Positions 52,022 to 62,458 of a stretch of DNA of 64,000 bases are shown here, piece after piece. The notes under the pieces are model-generated. The model did not search any database, had not been told where the DNA came from, and saw nothing but the letters and a program-made list of their open reading frames with translations. This stretch comes from Lineus longissimus (taxonomy: Eukaryota > Nemertea > Pilidiophora > Heteronemertea > Lineidae), in contig NC_088318.1 in NCBI RefSeq assembly GCF_910592395.1, forward strand, positions 6,100,756 through 6,164,755, written 5' to 3'. Position 1 is the first letter of the stretch. Every line of letters begins with the position of its first letter. The translations under genes and the position numbers were made by a program.

Positions 52022-52853
52022 CACAGGTGCAAAGCTCAAGAAATCGGTAAATCTGACTTAGGAGAGTTAGTCTGAAACTTTTCGATGTAGTATTGTCTGG
52101 AAAATCAGTTTAACGACAGTGTCTTCAAGAAAATGCACAGGTGCAAAGCTCAAGACTTCGAAATTATGTTAAGAATTATAGATAAGCTAGAGTAAACCTT
52201 TCTGAATTGTAGAAGTATATCAAGTAGCTTTCTTTCGTTATACGATTATAATAGACAGACCCATACTATTGTGACATCGCGGATAATGATCAATACGCCA
52301 ATACTATTTTGATATCGCAGATGAAAAAGTGGCGAAAGTTGAAATGATTTGTGAGGCCAATATAGTTCATTTGAAAATAGATCCAAGCTATGAGGATAAA
52401 GGACTTAAACTAGTGGGAAGTGCTGTAGAGACCACACGCACGTTGTCGCTCGATGCATTTCAACATGATCAAAAGGGACTGAAACTGGGTGACTGACATG
52501 GAGTTTTGTCTTGGTAATCGTGACGTCACGTCAGTGGCCTTAGTGTCGATTTCTTCATAATCAAAATAGCAGTCGTAAATCAGTCAACCTGAAGTATATC
52601 AAACAAGTAGCTAATGACTCAGTGAGTAATCTAACTCTGCTAATGCTCTGCACTTGGATGAGGAGTACCAGTATTCTATTTTCATATATAAATGTATGTT
52701 GAAAGCTAATCGAATCGCTGTTGAATGTGTGGAAGGCTTGTTTGAGGAGGCTATGGAACTACGGGGCCCACATTCGCAGTGTAAGTATGTCTGCTAAAAT
52801 ATTCGAATGTCTGGATATCATATCTGAAATAGTTCATGGTGAATGCAATCAAT
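52022..52853 (+). repeat. Unit 10 upstream region, second piece
   Basis: After CACAGGTGCAAAGCTCAAG the sequence jumps back to the unit start (AATCGGTAAATCTGACTTAG), so two partial unit starts are joined here. TGACGTCA (52521-52528) and TGACTCA (52615-52621) are both intact. Confidence 0.65.
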
Positions 52854-53877
52854 ATGAACACGGCTCACATACTCGTTACCCAAGATCTCTGGACGTCTAG
52901 GGACCGACCGTCATCAGAGCAACCGCTTCTACTCAACCAGCAGCTCCTCGAAATCGTACAAGCCTACGTCATGACCGTCGTTCTTCTACTCGGAATCTCT
53001 GGTAACGCGTTGTCCTTTGTGATATTCTTCCGAGTGAGAAAGTGGGCGGACGCCTGCGTCCAGTACCTTAGTTGTCTATCTGTCTCCGACACTGGAGTCA
53101 TTCTTATTCTTGGGGTGCGAGATTGGTTCGCATTTGGTCTAAACCACATCACAAATGGAGCTTACGTATTCAACTTAATCCTGTACAATAACGCAACATG
53201 TAAATTTGTGATCGGAGTTTGGCATGTTTTTGAAGTAATATCGGGTTGGATAATTGTAGCCTTTTCGACAGAAAGAGCTTACGTCGTGTGGTTTCCTCTA
53301 AAACGCGCGAATATCACTCCGAAAATACGTAAAAACGTATTATTGATGATATCTTTTAGTGACGTGTTTTAAGCACCCCAGATTTTGGCTGGCGGAGATC
53401 ATTCCAGGTACACCTGAAATTTGTTTCTATAACACGAACCCAATTATTGTTTCTACGATCCTGAACCAGATCGATATCACTTTATATGCTTATGCACCTT
53501 TCATCTTGATATTTTTTGCGAATGTGTCCATCGTTCTTGCGATTTCTCTCTCAAGTACTAAACATCTGGGAGGAAATCGTGAGAAAAAACGGCAGGATGG
53601 GAGACTGTTGGTGTCTTTAATGTCTGTTTCGACCGTTCATATAGTCCTTTTTTTGCCTTCCGCAGCAGTTTTTACTTACATCGCGGAAGCCAAGGAGAAT
53701 GGAGACGAGCAATCACAGTTCTTGTGGTTTTTGATGAAATCCCTCGATCTCGTAAGTGTTCTTAACTACTGCTTCAATTTCATTATCTATGGGTGTACGC
53801 TGCCCTTTTATCGCCAAGAAATCAAAAAGATGTTTTCAACTCAAATAAGAAATAGCAATGGGCGTATTTTCAAGTGA
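52854..53877 (+). pseudogene. GPCR copy 10, single-frameshift pseudogene
   Basis: The conserved ATG is at 52854; an additional in-frame ATG at 52836 arises where other copies have GTG. It is open through TM4, then one base is missing near 53370 (GACGTGTTTTAAGC), giving an immediate stop. TM4 to the C-terminus continue open in the next frame (53377-53877) with loop 2 Cys, TM6 and NFIIY. Apart from that base it is well preserved, so it may be a recent pseudogene or a polymorphic allele. TM3 is the most diverged of all copies (IGVWHVFEVISG). Confidence 0.85.
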
Positions 53878-55573
53878 TTAAATACGCCGCCGCGGCAAAG
53901 AACCATGGCATGAATTGTATCAGTATACACAACAATTTGTATTTGCACAGGACCACAGTGTACAAACGAGCATGCTATATCTCACTGAGAAGGCGTGTCC
54001 AGTGATCACATTCGTTTGTTACGAAAGAGTACTTCAATGAGAATCGGCTATTTTTCAATGGGCTATACCCCGTCGGCATTAATATCTGCACTTGTTCACC
54101 CTAACGATTTCGGCCATTGGAATGTATTTCCTGTCAGTAGGCCTAATAGCAAGCTCTGCTTATGACTCAACTTTGCGACCCGGTAGATTGCTGCGAGATG
54201 CGGTATATAGCCCGCAGCACACTAGCCGCCAACTTTGGCGACAAGAAGCGTTCAGCTGACGCCTCCCGACGCCGAAGTTGGCGGCCAGTGGATCCCGGTC
54301 AGAGCACACCTGCCCAGAATCGGCGTCCAGTAGCGTCGTTTCCGCCACTTTAGGCTGCCATTTTGAAATCATGTGACATCAAGACGCATACTGATTGGCC
54401 ATAGCCTCGCCGCCGACGCCAATTCAGGCGGCAACCCGTAGCACACCTGCTTCTTCTTGCGTTTAAACGCGGCGACAGGCGTCAAAAATCAAACATGTTA
54501 GATATTTGGCGTTTAGTTGCGGCAAGTGGCGTCAAGTCGCGTTCGCCGACGCCGTTCTTAGCAGACTAGGGATTTTTCAGGTGTTCAGGACTCTTGCGGC
54601 AAAAAACGCCAGTGAACGCCAAAGTTGGCAGCTAGTGTGCTGCGGGCTGAAAATACCCGTTCCGCAACTTTGCGCCCCGGGCGAATTCAGCGAGAGGGGA
54701 AGAATAGCCGTGCCGCAATGTTTCGGGCAGGGTAAGGTTGGCGGAACGATGATATTGTACCGGGTCGCAACGTTGCGGCCCGGGATGGTTTGTCGCCCAA
54801 TTAATTGACTCTTTGTTGTAATTGTCTTGATAGCCATCGCCCAGGACATAGTATAACTTTTTGCAGTGAACTGTCCCATCTTACAATAAAAAGAGGATTT
54901 GTAAACACTCCTTTTGCATAATCTACATATTTCATCGATCTGAACCAAAATTTTTGAGGGGAGAGCTGGAGAAGTACATGTACAGACATTTCGCTCTCAC
55001 TTTTCATTAAGTCGTCATTATTAATGTAATATAGATTCTGAGCCTCGACCAACGCCAATATATACGCCACGTCATCACTACAACTCCGAATCGGACAACT
55101 TCAGTTCATGCTCTATTCTTCCATTTACCTGTCCCACTACCGAACCCATAAATATATTTCTTAGTCCAATGTTGAGGAAAATAGTGTGGGAGTATGGTAA
55201 AAATAGTAATGTCCTGGTTGAATATATAGTCGGTGTGTCCAAGCCCTGAGATGACCATCAAAGTGGCCTTAAGTCTATGAGGCAATCGGTATGTGACCGA
55301 GCAAAAGTGTGACAACAGCTCCAGCATGCTCGCCAGTGTTACAGCACAAGATAGGACACCAGGATTTGGCTTTCACATTCTGAAGAGGGACAATAATACA
55401 GGGTTATCCAATCGAATTGTCTGGCCAATGAAAATTTTTAAGTTGGCCTGATAGTGGGTACACCCCCCCCCCAAAAAAAAATTCTTAGCAGCTTTACCGA
55501 ACACTCCAATTGTCCATGCCCCAAACTCCGTGCGGAGTAGTTTCTTGATATCTGTTAAAACAAATTACGCCAT
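53878..55573 (+). repeat. Unit 10 downstream region with a MITE
   Basis: Long-form 3' flank. The hairpin cluster is split by the 54209-54648 element. After ~55095 the flank is replaced by an unrelated ~340-bp stretch (55105-55440) in which I recognise nothing, then the C-tract (~55446) and conserved end follow. Confidence 0.6.
54209..54648. mobile_element. 440-bp MITE with GC-rich TIRs
   Basis: The ends are inverted copies of AGCCCGCAGCACACTAGC with continued similarity (GCCAACTTTGGCG). Compared with the intact flank at 8215-8245 it sits in GCGGTA...AAATACCC. The target duplication is not resolved (TA at most). No coding capacity. Confidence 0.7.
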
Positions 55574-56576
55574 TGTAACAACACACACTTGGCCGGGGCC
55601 CACTATTCTTCTAAAAGTTGGCCAGGGATTGCCCACCGTGTGTGCGGGGTTCAAATCACAGGGTTGTTTAAATAATCAATAGAGAAACTCAGTAATTCCC
55701 TAGGATCCACATATATTATATCAAATGTAGAGGTCCTAAACCTCTCAATACAAATACAAATTCAGTTACCAGTACATGAGTGTACCCAAACAACTACCCA
55801 TGTATGTACTATACTCAATACATGTATGATGTACACCGTACTGCATGCACTGCAGACTGCAGTAGGCCTTGGGCCTACAGACCAGTTTTTACAACTGGCA
55901 GCTATCCAACTTCCATCAAAAACCGAGAAGATGGGCCTAATGCACAACAGATCAGGTCCCCTTACAAGATAATCAATAAAACCTGTCCTGCCAGCAGCAA
56001 AACACAAGGGCCAAAGTTCTTAAGGTTAAGGAGTCAAAACTGCCAAACTCAAGGGCGTGGCCAACAGGGCAAGGTCACACACAAAAACCTCATTATAAAC
56101 CACAGGGACAGATCCACAGTTAAAATAAGGGGTCCATTCTGTGCTTGGAATGCTATTCCTTCACTTTGGCTAGGACATCAAGGTGGTACTGGTCGAAAAA
56201 GGGTTTAAATATGCATTTTTATCAGAGAGACTAAAATAAATGGATGTTTTAAAATTGGGACCAAAAAGCAGACGACCTCGAGTCTGTTGTGCAGAAACAA
56301 ATTAGGGAAGGCCTAATTACTCATTATGATGATATCAAAAATCATCTAAAAATCATAAACAAATATTAATTTTACTCAAATTATTTTAAGATGGGTATTT
56401 AAGTTACTGTTTTAGTAATCTCCCATGGCAACAGCACAAAACGACAAAACAAATATGGCAGCACCTGCTGGTGTGTCAACAGGTTGTCAATGGCAACAGA
56501 ACCAATTAACTCAAAAGAGACAGCAATTAAGCTGAGCTGATCCCCAACTCTTAAGGATCAACTTCACTACTTTACA
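55574..56576. repeat. Solo LTR, about 1 kb
   Basis: Starts TGTAACAACACACAC and ends CTACTTTACA, flanked by CCAT on both sides (55570-55573 and 56577-56580), which is single in other units (CCATGATCAG). No internal region or second LTR is present. It is probably the product of recombination between two LTRs. The open frame at 55780-56208 has no resemblance to a protein. Confidence 0.6.
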
Positions 56577-57589
56577 CCATGATCAGAAAATAAGTAAATA
56601 GCACCCCCATATTACCTACAATCGGTAAATCTGACTTTGGAGAGTTAGTCTGAAACTGTTCGATGTAGTATTGTCTGGAAAAATCAGTTTAACAACAGTG
56701 TCTTCAAGAAAATGCACAGGTGCAAAGCTAAAGACTTCGAAATTATCTTCCGAATTATTGATAAGTTGGAGTAAACATTTCTGAGTTGTAGTAGTATATC
56801 AAATAGCTTTCTCACGTTGTACGATTATAATAGACAGACCCATACTAGTGTGACATCGCGGATAACGATCAATACGCCCATACTATTTTGATATTGCAGA
56901 TGACAAAGTGGCGAAAGTTAAAATGAAATGTGTGGCCAATATAGTTCATTTGAAAATTGATCCAAGCTGTGAGGATCAAGGACTTAAACTAGTGGGAAGT
57001 GCAGTAGAGATCACGCGAGGAAGTTCGCGTAATTAGCATAGACCCTCGGTCGTGATGAGAGGACTGGTACAGTACACTAGCGTAATATCCTGGAGAACAA
57101 GACGGGTCAGATCAGCGAGATGACCTCCAGAGGAGGGAAGATACATGTACTATACATGTTCTGAGTCAGGATCACTTGAGTGTGTGCTTTTCCGGGACAA
57201 CTGTGTTCGTTATTGACTGAAACTGGGTGGCTGTCACGAAGTTGCGTCTTGGTAATCGTGACGTCACGTCAGCGGCCTTAGTGTCGATTTCCTCGTAATC
57301 ATAAAATCAGTCGTACATCAGACAAACTAAGTTATATTAAACAAGTAGCTGATGACTCAGTGAAAAATCTAACTCTGCTAATGCTCTGCACTTGGATGAG
57401 GAGTACCAGTATTCTATTGATATATATATCTCTGTTGAAAGCTAACCAAATCGCTGTTAAATGGGCGGAAGGCTTGTTGGATTGGAGTATGATGCTAAGG
57501 GACCCTCGTTCGCAGTATAAGCATGTCTGCTAAAATATTCGAAAGTCTGGATATTGTTTCTGAAATAGCTCGTGGTGGATGCGATAAAT
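56577..57589 (+). repeat. Unit 11 upstream conserved region
   Basis: Complete block with TGACGTCA (57259-57266) and TGACTCA (57353-57359), plus the candidate 5'-UTR intron before the gene. Confidence 0.7.
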
Positions 57590-58038
57590 ATGAACACGGC
57601 TCACCTACTAGTTACTCAAGATCTCTTGACGAGTAGCGACCGGCCGTCATCAGAGCAACCGCTTCTACTCAACCAGCAGCTCCTCGACCTCGTGCAAGCC
57701 TATGTCATGACCGTCGTTCTTCTACTAGAGTTTCTCCTAAATCCCGACAGTTCACAGCCCTCGAAAGTTCCTTTGTATCAGGCCTTGCTACGGGACAATG
57801 CCAATTCATAGATCATGAAATAGGCATTCATTTTGTGGAGACCATATTGTCCAAGCTATTAATGAGGGTTATTGAATAGTGCTGTCATGCCCTTTTTGTC
57901 TGACCTCATCCCAGTATAAATTACGCGCATGCTGTTGGGCCTGTCCCTCTCCTGGGAAACTTAACCTGGGAATTACGAAACCAGTTCCACCTCTACCTTG
58001 GTCAGCCATAGAATTTGACTCGCCGTTCCGTACTGAAC

Positions 58039-59693
58039 ATGGATTTTGATAATGAGAACATGTTGATTTTGGCCTATGTGATAAATGAACAACAACTGGA
58101 GGATTTTACTCTGGCTGTGGCTGCAGTTGTTACAGCAGAAGCCAATATCGGTGACATCTATAACGCTCTGTTTGGCAGATACTACCAAGATCACATTAGT
58201 GTCGACGTCCTTGCTTATCTGGAGGGCCGGCCACGACTTTTCTTTACCCTATCAGGGATTACCAGAAACGACTTCAATGATATGTTCAATACTTTTCGTG
58301 ATCACCTGGTTCCCACTCGACGTCCCGGACCTCTCTCCCCTGAAAACAAATTACTTCTCTTTCTCGTTTGGGCAAGGCTATACCCATCCTATGCCATTCT
58401 TTCAGTAATTTTTGGAGTAAGCGAGAAATACATTTCCGAAACCATTACCAAGCTATTACCAGTCATAGCCTTCTCAACCTACCGGCGATACGTCAGGTGG
58501 CCGAACCGCCAGGAATGGGCCATGATGAGACGACTTCCTGGTAACTGTGTCGGTATAATTGATGGCACCCCACAGCCCATCCAACGGCCACTCAGGGGAA
58601 ACTTGCAAAGACTGTTCTTCTCTGGACACAGGCATTGTCATGTCATGAATTCCCAAATGGTTGTCGACGCAGAAAACTACGTCATCATGTGTCGCCCAGG
58701 ATTTCAAGGTTCAACCACAGATGCCCTGGCATATCGGTAAGAACACCAGTCTGACTTAAAGGGACTCATGCGAAAAGTTTTTGTACGCCAGACACCGTCT
58801 CCCGGCAGGTGGCAGCACGTGTTTTCCCCAGTAAATTTCCACAGAATTGGGTCCAAAATCAACAACTACACATGTGTACAGTGTGTGTATAGCGACTATG
58901 ATCTATTTGTAGACTGTTTCATTACGCATTTATGACATGCGGCGATTTTAGAAGCATTCTATCTTAGGGGGAAAACGCCTGCTGCCACTGCCGTTAGATG
59001 GCAGTACTGTAGTTCTCGGCGTGAAATAACTTTTCGCATGTGTCCCTTTAAGACAAGCACTTTTAGAACGACGTGCAACGCCGCCACTATTGGCAAAATC
59101 TGCATGGTACTCCTGTACAGAAATGAATGGGAAAGATGCGAGAAACAAAACCAAAAATCCCTCGAGTCACAAAATCACTGCACTTATCAGTAGTCACCAG
59201 TACTGTGGTAAAAGAAGCATACAGGGTTCTCAAAAAGTCTCCCTCTTGCCTGGAAGACGCCCTTCTGTTAAACCCGTATGAATCAATGTTGATTTGTTGC
59301 GCTATGCTGTGTGACAACGGATTAACCCTTTTGAGCCAACGAACAACTACAGAAGGTTTTCTGTGACACCCTGTTCTTGCACGCAGTCCATAATTTAATT
59401 TCCATTCCATTGACAGGATGATACCCGAACTTTATGTCCCTCATGGTCATTCCATACTAGCCGACCAGGGATATCCTGATGAGCATCCTTTACTAGTTGC
59501 TGGTGGCCGAGGAAGGGAATTTCGTGCAGCCCGAGTTAGGGTAGAACATTGCTTGCACGATGTCAAAATTTTCAGGTCATGTGCAAGATCACGACACCGC
59601 AGGAAAACTGTGCCGCCGATTTTTTCATGCGCCGCTGGTCTTCGAAATATGCGACGTGGTTCATTTAGAAGAGCAAATGTTCTTCTTGGATAA
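58039..59693 (+). CDS. Harbinger-like DDE transposase, two exons
   Basis: Exon 1 58039-58736 and exon 2 59417-59693 join in phase 2 across a GTAAGA...TTGACAG intron of 680 bases; about 324 residues. I chose ATG 58039 because the frame upstream begins with TTG. A helix-turn-helix-like region is at LLFLVWARLYPSYAILSVIFG followed by SEKYISETITKLL. DDE residues: D in GIIDGTPQPI, D in ILADQGYPDEHP and E in VRVEHCL. HARBI1-type proteins are ~350 residues, so the length fits. It should cut and paste the element together with a DNA-binding partner. Confidence 0.85.
58756..59051. mobile_element. TTAA-flanked MITE in the transposase intron
   Basis: The ends are inverted copies of TTAAAGGGACTCATGCGAAA and TTAAAGGGACACATGCGAAA, with further inner similarity (GGCAG and GTTTTCCCC). 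TTAA at both edges suggests a Kolobok- or piggyBac-type target. It lies wholly within the intron, leaving splice sites untouched. Confidence 0.75.
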
Positions 59694-60047
59694 GCTGGTG
59701 GTCAGTAACATTCACATCTGACTCGAAGGGACATTGTGATGCGAACGAACATGTTTGAGGATAATAAATTGTGTGTAGACAGGGTACTGTCATCTGTCTT
59801 TCAACCAAGGTGTTCAAATAGTGAGGTTTAGATCTCTGACGTTAGCGTAAATGCCAACAGGCCATGTTCCAATGGATTTCAATAGAGTTTGACATCATTA
59901 CCGTTGGCGTTTATGTTAACCTCGGAGATCGAAACCTCACTGATGGAACAGAGATTATGGTGCAAATAACAATTTTGCTGAGAACCTAATCATTAAAACT
60001 ATACTTTTGGATTACCATTTTTTACCATATTTATTAGACAAATACAA
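59694..60047. other. Space between the two convergent Harbinger genes
   Basis: A 354-base non-coding stretch. It contains a ~50-bp imperfect inverted pair (CAATAGTGAGGTTT region near 59815 and GAAACCTCACTGATGGAAC near 59930, each next to a GTTAGCGTAAATGCC-like string), possibly shared 3'-end hairpins or a small MITE. Confidence 0.4.
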
Positions 60048-61150
60048 TTAATTGGCCCCATTGTTGGGGTCGGCTGGTTCCAGGCGGTTGATGAGCAACC
60101 TGGTGAGGTGATCCTGTTGATCTTGCCTGGCCTCTAGTCTCGTCAGGATCCTCTGCAAAAGCACCTGGTTTTGCACCTGCAGTTGTCTGAGTCCACCCCT
60201 GTGAAGAAAGGAAAGGTCCTGGTGTTAATGCGGAAGGATTGACGATTACGCAGAAGAGTTGTCTCAAGTAAAGGATCATGAGGAGTCTCTGGACGAGTTA
60301 ACACTTTCAGTAGCACCAGCCTCTGAAAAATTGATGGCAACATTGCTAGTGCCAATGATCAATTTAATATTTTGAAATGTTGGCAACCATAGATGCTGGC
60401 TTACCTTGGAAGTTGGTTCAACTCATTGACATTGTCTTCAAATCCGGCTCCATCACCACCTTCTGCTTGGTTGTTTTGGGCAACTCCACCATCTTCCGGA
60501 TTGTTTGCCTCACCCTCATTTGCCAGGGGGTCCGCCGCCTCTCTCTCAGCCGCATTGTTCATGTTATCCTGCAAATGGAAAACAACTTTTAGTATTCCAA
60601 TGGGGGTTCACCTGGGATTATACAGGGTGTTAAAAATTAATTGTTTAAACTGCACTGGTAAAGCTCATCAAGGTCTAAAATGCGTCCTTGATTAAATAGA
60701 ATTGCCCTAGTTCTCATCATGCCTGGAAGTATTTTGACACCTGTCAAAGGATTTCACTTTAGGTAATAATTTAAAGATTTCGGGCTATTTTTAAAACCCT
60801 GACGCGTATCGGTGATCAGGTCGTTGTTGGCTACTTACCTGCAGTTCCCTCGGATCAACCAGGCCTTCTAGATTGAAAGCAAAACGGTCGTCCCGCCGAT
60901 TTGGGTCCTCCGGCAAATGCCCATTCACCAATTGCCTTCGCTGTATGTGCCGGCGGACAACTCGCAGGCGGTTGGCCACGCCCCGTACAGGACCCGCATA
61001 TATGTTGCGGGCGTGTTCCGTCAACACCTCCCGTTGCGCCATGTGGGCAGCTATCCGCACATTATCATTTCCGAAACGATGATTTGCCTCTTGGTAGGCC
61101 GCAATCTCGGCGTCGGTGACGGCGTCTCGTCTGTTTCTTCTTGCTGCCAT
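60048..61150 (-). CDS. Harbinger partner protein with C-terminal coiled coil, three exons
   Basis: Exons 61150-60839, 60568-60405 and 60198-60048 join in phase through GTAAGT/GTAAGC donors and CAG acceptors, giving 208 residues. The N-terminal ~105 residues are Arg-rich and helical (MAARRNRRDAVTDAEIAAYQ, RVVRRHIQRRQL) and may bind DNA. Exon 2 is acidic and Asn/Gly-rich. Exon 3 is a leucine-rich coiled coil (LRQLQVQNQVLLQRILTRLE, HLTRLLINRLEP). Canonical Harbinger elements encode a Myb/SANT-like partner; I see no clear Myb tryptophans here, so this may be a different or strongly diverged partner. The frame is intact. Confidence 0.72.
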
Positions 61151-62400
61151 TTCCGAACTGTTCAGAGGAACTGTGCCCTTGGAGTGAGTAAGGATAGTAC
61201 ACCAAGAACTATCCACCCAGTCCATTGTATTCAAGCATTCAAAAGTGCCAAAAAGTTCATTGAACAGTTCCACCCATTAGATAATATTTAGAGGGAGATG
61301 ACCCAAGAAATATTCAGGAAATGTACACACCATGAGGTTACTGACAACAGGCCGATGATCCTTTTCATGGCAAGCTGAACAGCCCACCTAGGTTTGTGCA
61401 CTCATGCCAAGTGAAAGGCAGGTTATTGTCCCGTCAACAATGCCTATACAAAAGAGCTACTTGGGAACTTTAGAAGGGTATGAACTGTCAGGATATAGGA
61501 GAAACTCTACCAGGAATTTTTGGTAACACATTGTCCTTTGTGATATTCTTCCGAGTGCGAAAGCGGGCGGGCGCCTGCGTCCAGTATCTAAGTTGTCTAT
61601 CTGTGTCCGACACTGGAGTCATTCTTATTCTTGGGGTCCGAGATTGGTTCGCATTTGGTCTTAAGCACATCACAAATGGAGCATACGGATTCAACTTAGT
61701 GCAGTACAATAACGCAACATGTAAATTTGCAGCAGGAGTTTTGCATATTTCTCAAGTAATATCAGGTTGGATAATCGTAGCCTTTTCGACAGAAAGAGCT
61801 TACGTTGTGTGGTTTCCTCTAAAACGGGCAAACATCACGCCAAAAATAAGAAAAAACGTATTATTGATGATACTTTTTAGTGGCGTGTTTTTAAGTGCCC
61901 CCCGATTTTGGCTGGCGGAGAACATTCCAGGTACACCTGAAATTTGTTTCTATAAAACGAACCCAATTATTGTTTCTACGATCCTGAACCAGATCGATAT
62001 CTCTTCATACGCTTATGCCCCGTTCATCTTGATATTTTTTGCGAATGTGTCCATTCTTGTTGCGATTTCGCTCTCAAGTACTCAACATTTGGGAGGAAAT
62101 CGTGAGAAAACACGGCAGGATGGCAGACTGTTAGTGTCTTTAATGTCTGTTTCGACCGTTTATATAGTCCTTCTTTTGCCTTCCGAAGCAGTTTTTACTT
62201 ACATCACGGAAACCAATGACATTGGAGAAGAACAATCACTGTTCTTGTGGTTTTTGATGAAATTCCTCGATATCGTAAGTGCTCTTAATTACTGCTTCAA
62301 TTTCATTATCTATGGGTGTACGCTGCCCTTTTATCGCCAAGAAATCAAAAAGATGTTTGCAACTCAAATAAGAAATAGCAATGGGCGTAATCGCCAGTGA

Positions 62401-62458
62401 TTACATTCGCCACCGCGGCAAAGAAACATGGCATGTATTGTATCAGTGAAGACAACAA
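62401..62458 (+). repeat. Unit 11 downstream region stub
   Basis: The start of the conserved 3' flank (CGCCACCGCGGCAAAG), interrupted by the Mutator-like element at the same site as in unit 9. Confidence 0.65.

Larger units (their letters stand above)
57728..61507. mobile_element. PIF/Harbinger-like DNA transposon with two intact genes
   Basis: 3780 bp with TIRs of ~45 bp (GAGTTTCTCCTAAATCC at the left; inverted GAGTTTCTCCTATATCC at the right). The flanking duplication is short, TA or TAC. It holds a two-exon transposase on the + strand (58039-59693) and a three-exon partner gene on the - strand (61150-60048), arranged convergently. Both have full reading frames. A TTAA MITE sits in the transposase intron. 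The element could be active or recently active. Confidence 0.82.
57590..62400 (+). pseudogene. GPCR copy 11, split by a Harbinger-like element
   Basis: The N-terminal piece (57590-57727, MNTAHLLVTQDLLTSSDRPS to VVLLL) is cut in TM1. The rest (61508-62400) continues from GIFGN-equivalent residues through ERA, loop 2 Cys (EICFYKT) and NFIIY to a stop, with no other lesion. It is very close to copy 9. The insertion at 57728-61507 prevents a normal product unless removed by splicing or excision. Confidence 0.87.

Noticed and set aside
55780-56208. 142-codon + strand frame in the solo LTR
   Set aside because: Composition typical of random translation and no conserved motifs; LTR-like boundaries explain the region better.
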